In this document: positions 22,664 through 27,960 of the stretch, one piece after another
Position numbering within the stretch: the stretch's first letter is position 1
Layout: each line of letters starts with the position of its first letter
Source of the DNA: Pelobacter sp. UBA6812
Lineage (GTDB): Bacteria; Desulfobacterota; Desulfuromonadia; Desulfuromonadales; Syntrophotaleaceae
Assembly (NCBI GenBank): GCA_002452265.1
Contig: DKEW01000036.1
Coordinates: forward strand, 7,536 to 35,495
Direction: 5' to 3'
DNA length: 27,960 nucleotides
Position numbers and translations under genes: made by a program
Notes under the pieces: model-generated
What the model saw: only the letters and a program-made list of their open reading frames with translations
What the model was told of the DNA's origin: nothing
The model's database searches: none

Positions 22664-25327
22664 TCATTGTGACTGGTTTTCGGTACTTTTCCCCAAAAAC
22701 CGTTTGGTGACAAACTGAATTTCATCTTCGCGAGTCACAAGCTTCCCATCCAATCGGGCCGCAAGCAAGCGTGTGAAGACTTCCCGATAAACGGGACCTG
22801 GCTCAAGTCCCATCGCTTGTAGATCACGTCCGCTCAGTAGACAGTGCATCTGCCGGAGATGGGTAATAAAATGGGAAATAATACGGCGGGTTTCTTCATG
22901 CTCGGCGCGAGCCATACCATACAGCAGGGTCTCGACCTGGAGATCTTTCAACAGGGCAAAAATTTCACTGTCGCGAAAATCCAGTCGTTGTTGACAGCGC
23001 CATTCAAGCTGATTGATCACACGGTGCGCCGCATCCCGCTGTGGGCCAAAAAACTCTTCGTGACGCGGCGGCATACCCAAACGTCGGACCACCTGTTGAA
23101 CCTCCAGGTTGTCCAATTCCGAGAACAGGCAGAGAAAAAACACCTGCCAGCGATGGCAACGCTCACCGGTATAAAGCAATTCGTACCAGTCGTAGGCACG
23201 TTTGGCAGCCGCAAACATCCTGGATAGCAAAGATCTGAACGACAATTGAGGGTGAATAATGGCCAGCAACCCCAATTCGTCAAGGCGCTTCATAGCGGGC
23301 AGAGGATCGGTTTCCCTGAGAATAAGGATCAACTCGTTAAAAACCCGGGGACCGCTGATCTTGTCCAGAAAACCCATGCGAACCGCACTTTTAAGCAAAT
23401 GCTCGGTGTGCCTGCCCATCTGAAATCCGAGCCGTTGCTCAAAACGAATGGCCCGAAACATGCGCGTCGGATCTTCCACAAAACTGAGGTTGTGCAATAC
23501 CCTAACAGCTTTTTCGCGCAGATCGTTCTGACCACCGAAATAATCGAGAAGTTCGCCAAAATGAGGTCCGTTCAAGGCGATGGCAAGGGCGTTGATGGTA
23601 AAATCACGACGGTAAAGATCAAGCTTGATGGAGGCAGTCTCCACCGTCGGCAGGGCGCCCGGCTCCAGATAGTATTCGGTGCGTGCCGAAGCGACATCCA
23701 CCTTAAAACCATCCGGAAAAATCAGTACCGCAGTGGCAAATTTTTTATGCGCCCGGACCCGGCAGCCATAACGCCTGGCATACTCTTCAGCAAAAGCAAT
23801 ACCGTCACCCTCCACCACAATATCAACGTCAAAATTCTCCTGGCGCAACAGCAAATCCCGCACGAAGCCGCCTACCACGAATACATTGCACTCCAGAGCA
23901 TCACTGACTTTCCCGATACGTGAGAGGGTCTTTTGCAGGGAGTCGCGTAGCTGATTACGTAACAGATGACTAACCACGCGTCTTTTAAGAGTCAGGCCGT
24001 TACCCGGTTCACCAATGCCGAGACGCCTGCGCGCCACGGCACCGGATACCAGATGATGCAGCAAGTCCGTGCGAGTCAGGGCGCCAACCAATAGTCCATC
24101 CTCGACTACCGGTACGAACCGCTGATGCCGATCGACAATCAGATCCTGCAGCTCTTCCATGGGCGTATCGGGAGTCACCGAGGAAAAATCGAAGCTCATA
24201 TACTCGCCCACCGGGACATCCCCGAGTAGATGATGAGCTGCTTTTTCGACAATCTGGCGGGTAATGATACCGACCACGTGCTCACCGTCCAGTACCGGCA
24301 TGGCATTGATATTGTACCGGGTGAGAATTTCCCGCACTTGCGCGATGGTGTCTGTTTTCTGAACCGTTTTGACGGGCGAAAACATGATGTGACGCGCCTC
24401 CCAATGCGGATTGACATGTCGCCGCAACACTGCAGGCAGCTTGTCGAGAACCTGCACCAGGGTCAGATCCCTGAGCGTGGCCGAGGCCGCAAACGAATGG
24501 CCACCGCCACCGAATTCCTCAAGGATCTCTCCCGCTGGAACCTCCGGCAACCGGGACCTGCCGACCATAAAGATGCGATCCCCCATGCGGACTGCCACAA
24601 ACAGGGCGTTCAAGGTCTTCATATCCTTGATTTTATGAGTCAGCACTGCGAGATCCCCGACAAAATCGTCGATGGAAGCATGGGCGATGTGGATATCGAT
24701 GCTGTTGACGTTGATGGCCGTCAAGGATTGTAGCAGTTTATGCAGCAATGCCACCTGGTCGGAAGTCAACTCCTGCACCAGAAAATCCGATACCGTATTG
24801 AGATTGCCACCATGCTCCACCAGGTAGGCTGCCGCTGCGTAATCGGCCGCGGCAGTGGCATGCGACAACAGCTTGCTGGTATCTTCATATAATCCCAGCA
24901 ACATCATGGTGGCCTCATCCGGAGTCGGATGAATACCGCGCTGCTGGAATATATGGGTCAGGATCGTGACGGTGGAACCGGCCGGCCGGATTTCTTCCAC
25001 GGTTCCGCGCAGGGCGTGGGGTTTATTGGGATGATGATCGTAGATATGTACTTCGACACCGGGACGTTTTGCCACCTCCCCGAAAGGACCGATGCGTTCG
25101 GCCTGGCAGACATCAACCAGAATCAACCGGGTAATGGCTGCCAGATCGATATCCTTGATACGTTTAAACTCATACGCATAATACGCACTCTGCATGAAAA
25201 ATTCACGCAGGCTGCGCTCCTGGGCACCGGCAAAGACCATGACGGCATCAGGATAAAGTCTTTTGGCGGCGATCATGCCCCCCAGGCAGTCGAAATCGGC
25301 ATTGATGTGCGTGGTTATGACATCCAT
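22664..25327 (-). CDS. DHH-CBS-tRNA nucleotidyltransferase fusion (A-adding/poly(A) polymerase type)
   Basis: An 887-residue, three-part protein. Part one is a DHH/DHHA1 phosphoesterase module, with NADFDCLGG (9-17), DHH (97-99) and GGGGH (274-278). Part two is a pair of CBS domains (about 315-365 and 375-430). Part three is a class II nucleotidyltransferase with VVGGFVRD (485-492), catalytic DVD (501-503), RRDFTINALA (574-583) and DPTRMFRAIRF (620-630). Such fusions are known in Aquifex, Thermotoga and Geobacter-type bacteria, where one enzyme adds A and another adds C to tRNA ends. Here A-addition is the likely role, by family knowledge. The ATG at 25327 has no strong ribosome site; the in-frame stop just upstream excludes an earlier start. 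Confidence 0.92.
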   Translation of the reverse strand: MDVITTHINADFDCLGGMIAAKRLYPDAVMVFAGAQERSLREFFMQSAYYAYEFKRIKDIDLAAITRLILVDVCQAERIGPFGEVAKRPGVEVHIYDHHPNKPHALRGTVEEIRPAGSTVTILTHIFQQRGIHPTPDEATMMLLGLYEDTSKLLSHATAAADYAAAAYLVEHGGNLNTVSDFLVQELTSDQVALLHKLLQSLTAINVNSIDIHIAHASIDDFVGDLAVLTHKIKDMKTLNALFVAVRMGDRIFMVGRSRLPEVPAGEILEEFGGGGHSFAASATLRDLTLVQVLDKLPAVLRRHVNPHWEARHIMFSPVKTVQKTDTIAQVREILTRYNINAMPVLDGEHVVGIITRQIVEKAAHHLLGDVPVGEYMSFDFSSVTPDTPMEELQDLIVDRHQRFVPVVEDGLLVGALTRTDLLHHLVSGAVARRRLGIGEPGNGLTLKRRVVSHLLRNQLRDSLQKTLSRIGKVSDALECNVFVVGGFVRDLLLRQENFDVDIVVEGDGIAFAEEYARRYGCRVRAHKKFATAVLIFPDGFKVDVASARTEYYLEPGALPTVETASIKLDLYRRDFTINALAIALNGPHFGELLDYFGGQNDLREKAVRVLHNLSFVEDPTRMFRAIRFEQRLGFQMGRHTEHLLKSAVRMGFLDKISGPRVFNELILILRETDPLPAMKRLDELGLLAIIHPQLSFRSLLSRMFAAAKRAYDWYELLYTGERCHRWQVFFLCLFSELDNLEVQQVVRRLGMPPRHEEFFGPQRDAAHRVINQLEWRCQQRLDFRDSEIFALLKDLQVETLLYGMARAEHEETRRIISHFITHLRQMHCLLSGRDLQAMGLEPGPVYREVFTRLLAARLDGKLVTREDEIQFVTKRFLGKSTENQSQ

Positions 25328-25379
25328 GAAGGATCAACGACTCCCTGAGAAAATGTATCAACTATCCACCCCCCCGACG

Positions 25380-25440
25380 GGCGCGACCATCCATCTTCAA
25401 GCATAACAGCTTGTAATGTACATCCCAACAAGGTCGCGCC
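25380..25440 (-). other. Nested hairpin between pyrD and the nucleotidyltransferase gene
   Basis: An outer 9-base-pair stem, GGCGCGACC (25380-25388) with GGTCGCGCC (25432-25440), encloses an inner 5-base-pair hairpin, CAAGC (25398-25402) with GCTTG (25409-25413), loop 6 bases. It lies within the 118-base gap, beginning 5 bases after the pyrD stop codon on the minus strand. No T run follows on the minus strand (the next bases are CGTCGGGGGGG), so a standard terminator is unlikely. It may be an RNA-processing or partial-termination element in the operon. Confidence 0.55.
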
Positions 25441-25445
25441 ACACA

Positions 25446-26390
25446 TCAGGTCACCTGCAGGGAACCGATCACATCATTGATGTCGTCCACCCGCTGCTCG
25501 CGGCAGTACTGCTGCAATCCGGCCACGATTTTAGGCATAGCCTGCGGATCGACAAAATTGGCCGTACCGACCTGCACCGCCCGCGCCCCGACGATCAGAA
25601 ACTCCAGGGCGTCTTCCGCCTTGGTGATGCCGCCCACGCCGATAACCGGCACCTTAACCGCCTGTACCACCTGATAAACCATACGTACCGCCACCGGACG
25701 AATCGCAGGACCGGAAAGGCCTCCGGTCAAATTCGCCAGGCGCAGGCTGCGTCGACGCACATCAACCGCCATTCCGGTGAGAGTATTGATGCAGCAAATG
25801 GCATCCGCCCCGGCTTCCTCGACCGCACGGGCCATAACCGTAATATCGGTTACGTTGGGGGTCAGCTTGACGATCAATGGCTTGCTCAGATGGCGCCGCA
25901 CCAGCGACACCACTTCGGCGGCGGCCTGCGGGTCGGTACCGAACACGATGCCGCCTTTTTTAACGTTGGGACAGGAGATATTGAGTTCAGCGGCCGCCAC
26001 TTCCGGCAAATCGGACAAGCGCCGCGCCATTTCGCCGTATTCTTCCAGGGAATTACCGAAAAAATTAGCGATAACCGGGGTGCGATATTGCCGAAGAAAG
26101 GGCATTTTATCTCGGATAAAAGCCTCAACCCCGACGTTCTGCAAACCGATGGCATTAAGCATACCACTGGTCGTTTCTGCAATGCGCGGTGTCGGATTTC
26201 CCGCTTTGGGGTTCAGGGACAGTCCCTTGGTAACAATTGCTCCCAGCTCGTCAAGATCGAAAAAGGGTGCATATTCCTGACCGTAGCCAAAGGTGCCGGA
26301 GGCAGGCATAACAGGATTTTTAAGCCGCAAGCCAGCGATTTCCACCGCCAGACTCGGCTGTTTGATATTTTCACGGTTGCGATCGTTCAT
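25446..26390 (-). CDS. pyrD: Dihydroorotate dehydrogenase, class 1B catalytic subunit
   Basis: PyrD oxidises dihydroorotate to orotate in pyrimidine synthesis, passing electrons to the PyrK subunit and then to NAD. The 314-residue flavoprotein contains NPVMPASGTFGYG, ELNISCPNVKKGG with the catalytic Cys140, VGGITKAEDALEF and GARAVQVGTANF for FMN binding. The Cys base and the adjacent pyrK gene support class 1B. It overlaps pyrK by four bases (ATGA). Its strong ribosome site (GAGGAGGAAGAGG) lies within the last codons of pyrK. Confidence 0.97.
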   Translation of the reverse strand: MNDRNRENIKQPSLAVEIAGLRLKNPVMPASGTFGYGQEYAPFFDLDELGAIVTKGLSLNPKAGNPTPRIAETTSGMLNAIGLQNVGVEAFIRDKMPFLRQYRTPVIANFFGNSLEEYGEMARRLSDLPEVAAAELNISCPNVKKGGIVFGTDPQAAAEVVSLVRRHLSKPLIVKLTPNVTDITVMARAVEEAGADAICCINTLTGMAVDVRRRSLRLANLTGGLSGPAIRPVAVRMVYQVVQAVKVPVIGVGGITKAEDALEFLIVGARAVQVGTANFVDPQAMPKIVAGLQQYCREQRVDDINDVIGSLQVT

Positions 26391-27247
26391 GCCTCTTCCT
26401 CCTCACAGCCGCAGTCCTCATGTCCGGCTTCCAGCTTATCCCATTCCAGTTGATCCGCCCGGAATACCGGTCCTTCCTTGCAGGTACACAGATAATGCGG
26501 ATCGGATTCGGTATGACCGGCACCTTTGACTACACAACCGAGACAAGCCCCGACCCCGCATGCCATAAAGGCCTCCAAAGAGACCTGCAGTGGCACCTTG
26601 CGGATATGGCATAACTCGTGGACGGCACGCAGCATCGGCATGGGTCCGCAGGCATAGACCATGGCCTGGGGAAATTTATCGAGCTTACGCTGCAACACGT
26701 CAGTGACCAGACCTTCCTCACCCAGCGAACCGTCATCCGTGGAAACGTAAGTGGCCACCCCCAGGCGCTCGAACTCGGTAACCGCTAGAATGTCATCCCG
26801 GCAACGGCCACCCATCAGCAAGCGGACATTGCCGGTTTTTACCAGTTGGCGCGCCAGCATATAAAGAGGCACCAGTCCGATGCCGCCCCCCACCAGGATC
26901 TGCTCCCCGGCTGGCTGAACGTCGAAACCGTTGCCAAGAGGGCCTAACAACTCCACGCGATCACCCTGGTGCAAATCCTTGAGAATCGCGGTACCGCTAC
27001 CGATAACCTTGTAAAGTATCTCCACGTATTCTTTGTCCGGCAAACCTTGGCAGTCCGCCGGTAAAAACCCGGTACGAAAAATCCCGAAAGGGCGTCGCAG
27101 TAAAGGTTCGAGACCTCCGCTGACCCGGATCATCAGAAACTGGCCGGGTTTGGAAGCCGCGACAAAACCCGGCGCGAGAATCCGCATACGATAATAGCCG
27201 GGCGAAAGTTCCTGGTTGGAAAGGATGGTTGTATTATAATTCTGCAT
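26387..27247 (-). CDS. pyrK: Dihydroorotate dehydrogenase electron transfer subunit
   Basis: PyrK carries FAD and a 2Fe-2S cluster, moving electrons from PyrD to NAD. RRPFGI (51-56) is the FAD site, VGGGIGLVPLYML (about 119-131) the NAD-binding part, and C230-x4-C235-x2-C238 with Cys256 in CTCKEGPVF binds the cluster. The 286 residues are slightly longer than usual. The C-terminal tail GHEDCGCEEEEA is extra, and its glutamate codons double as the ribosome site of pyrD. The start ATG at 27247 has only a weak ribosome site (GGGA). The next gene upstream, rimI, is 101 bases away. Confidence 0.95.
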   Translation of the reverse strand: MQNYNTTILSNQELSPGYYRMRILAPGFVAASKPGQFLMIRVSGGLEPLLRRPFGIFRTGFLPADCQGLPDKEYVEILYKVIGSGTAILKDLHQGDRVELLGPLGNGFDVQPAGEQILVGGGIGLVPLYMLARQLVKTGNVRLLMGGRCRDDILAVTEFERLGVATYVSTDDGSLGEEGLVTDVLQRKLDKFPQAMVYACGPMPMLRAVHELCHIRKVPLQVSLEAFMACGVGACLGCVVKGAGHTESDPHYLCTCKEGPVFRADQLEWDKLEAGHEDCGCEEEEA

Positions 27248-27313
27248 ACGCTATCCCGTTGTTATTGGTATCTGATAAAGTAGTCGGGGTAAAAAAATTC
27301 AACGCCCGCATTG

Positions 27314-27344
27314 CAAAACCGATATTGGATGACATCCCCATCGG
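27314..27344 (-). terminator. Possible terminator after rimI
   Basis: On the minus strand CCGAT and ATCGG (27340-27344 and 27319-27323) form the outer stem and GGAT/ATCC the inner stem of an imperfect hairpin, followed by TTTTG. It begins 5 bases after the rimI stop codon. The stem is short with an internal loop, so termination may be partial. Confidence 0.45.
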
Positions 27345-27348
27345 CAAC

Positions 27349-27813
27349 CTAATCGCGAGTGATCTCGCGCTCCATGAGCAGTGCATCTTCGCCGTCCGGA
27401 TAATATTTTGCCCGGTGTCCGATAATTTTGAAATCAAACCCCTGGTAAAGGCAAATAGCACCGCTGTTGCCCGCACGCACCTCCAACAAAGCCCGGGTAC
27501 AACCGTTTGCGCAACTGCGTTCCAGGACATGCCTGAGCAGCAAGCCCCCGAGTCCGCGGCGACGAAACAAAGGATCCACGGCGACATTAAGAACGTGCAG
27601 CTCATCGCAAATCTGCCAGCTACAGAGAAATCCGACAAGACGCTCGGCCTGCCATAACAAATCGACCGTGGAATAATCCCTGGACAGTTCTTCTTCAAAA
27701 AGCTGTGCGGACCAGGGACAGACATGGCAGCGCCTTTCCAGCTCAAGGACGGCGCCGAGATCGCCTGCCAACATGGCACGGATAGAAAAATCCTCCGTTT
27801 CAAAGGCAGACAT
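27349..27813 (-). CDS. rimI: Ribosomal protein S18-alanine N-acetyltransferase
   Basis: The 154-residue GNAT enzyme acetylates protein N-termini with acetyl-CoA; RimI's known target is ribosomal protein S18. It has the acetyl-CoA loop RRRGLGG (84-90), LNVAVDPLFRRRG and the C-terminal ALLEVRAGNSGAICLYQGFDF followed by RAKYYPDGEDALLM, all typical of RimI. AAAGGAG lies 8 bases before the ATG at 27813. In many bacteria rimI lies near tsaB; here it precedes pyrK-pyrD. Confidence 0.93.
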   Translation of the reverse strand: MSAFETEDFSIRAMLAGDLGAVLELERRCHVCPWSAQLFEEELSRDYSTVDLLWQAERLVGFLCSWQICDELHVLNVAVDPLFRRRGLGGLLLRHVLERSCANGCTRALLEVRAGNSGAICLYQGFDFKIIGHRAKYYPDGEDALLMEREITRD

Positions 27814-27960
27814 ATAAAAAACTCCTTTTGGGGTGGCAAAACAGAACCGCGACCCAAAATCGCGGTTAAACTATACGCATAAAATTATGTTCAGCGAATG
27901 ATAAAGCACCGGCTCGGGTCTGTAAAGAGTCAAGACATCGTAAGCTACATGGGACTTTGC
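27814..27960 (-). other. Gap upstream of rimI with terminator-like hairpin
   Basis: A perfect 8-base-pair hairpin (AACCGCGA at 27845-27852, TCGCGGTT at 27860-27867, 7-base loop) is followed on the minus strand by CTGTTTTG, so it may end the transcript of a gene beyond the right edge. Alternatively, TATAGT on the minus strand (27870-27875) could be a -10 box that puts the hairpin in the rimI leader. Two minus-strand frames are open from the window edge to stops near 27871 and 27866, so the tail of an upstream gene may be present. I cannot decide between these readings. Confidence 0.4.

Noticed and set aside
25416..26453. A 345-codon open frame on the plus strand opposite pyrD
   Set aside because: It mirrors the codon structure of a clear pyrD gene, has no recognisable domain and no ribosome site, and is explained by few stop triplets on the strand opposite a GC-rich gene.

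Overview
The window is a gene-dense stretch of ordinary bacterial chromosome, with about 23 protein genes, the 3' end of one tRNA gene, and no sign of mobile elements, CRISPR arrays or phage. The gene content points to a deltaproteobacterium of the Desulfuromonadales type (Geobacter, Pelobacter or Syntrophotalea and relatives). Indicators are a PxxKW-type cysteine-rich protein, a DHH-CBS-tRNA nucleotidyltransferase fusion, a GspA/ExeA-like ATPase beside a large acidic TPR protein, an Hfq after mutL-miaA, and PyrK with NAD-type PyrD. The genus is an inference from gene content and style, not a database match.

Layout. Positions 1-63 hold the end of a tRNA-Gly gene and its terminator, followed by about 360 bases without a gene. 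A plus-strand block (424-4368) carries phenylacetate-CoA ligase, a double-ACT protein, a signal-peptide-bearing NagZ-type glycosidase and a DUF2520 dehydrogenase-like protein. From 4439 almost everything is on the minus strand. Read in the direction of transcription from the right edge, it holds: rimI; pyrK-pyrD; a DHH-CBS-tRNA nucleotidyltransferase; a site-2 protease with scpA, scpB and an RluB-type pseudouridine synthase; an 821-residue TPR protein with an ExeA-like ATPase; mutL-miaA-hfq with a strong terminator; a CDP-alcohol phosphatidyltransferase with a TPR protein; a YkgJ-type cysteine-cluster protein; a phosphohexomutase with an EVE-domain protein; an AsmA-like protein; and two ferritin-like proteins. 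The only plus-strand gene inside this block is the PxxKW protein (10878-11168), with its own promoter and terminator.

How the genes work together. Most are housekeeping functions in compact operons with short gaps or start/stop overlaps: pyrimidine synthesis (PyrK+PyrD holoenzyme), chromosome condensation (ScpA+ScpB with SMC), mismatch repair plus tRNA modification plus RNA chaperone (mutL-miaA-hfq), and tRNA 3'-end or rRNA maturation (nucleotidyltransferase, RluB). No wholly new system is apparent. The points most worth a second look are: a ferritin-like pair in which one member has lost about half of the di-iron ligands; a large bulged hairpin between hfq and the next gene; a nested hairpin between pyrD and the nucleotidyltransferase gene; repeated 12-base sites upstream of a good promoter for the large TPR protein; and that TPR protein with its ATPase partner, whose role cannot be read from sequence.
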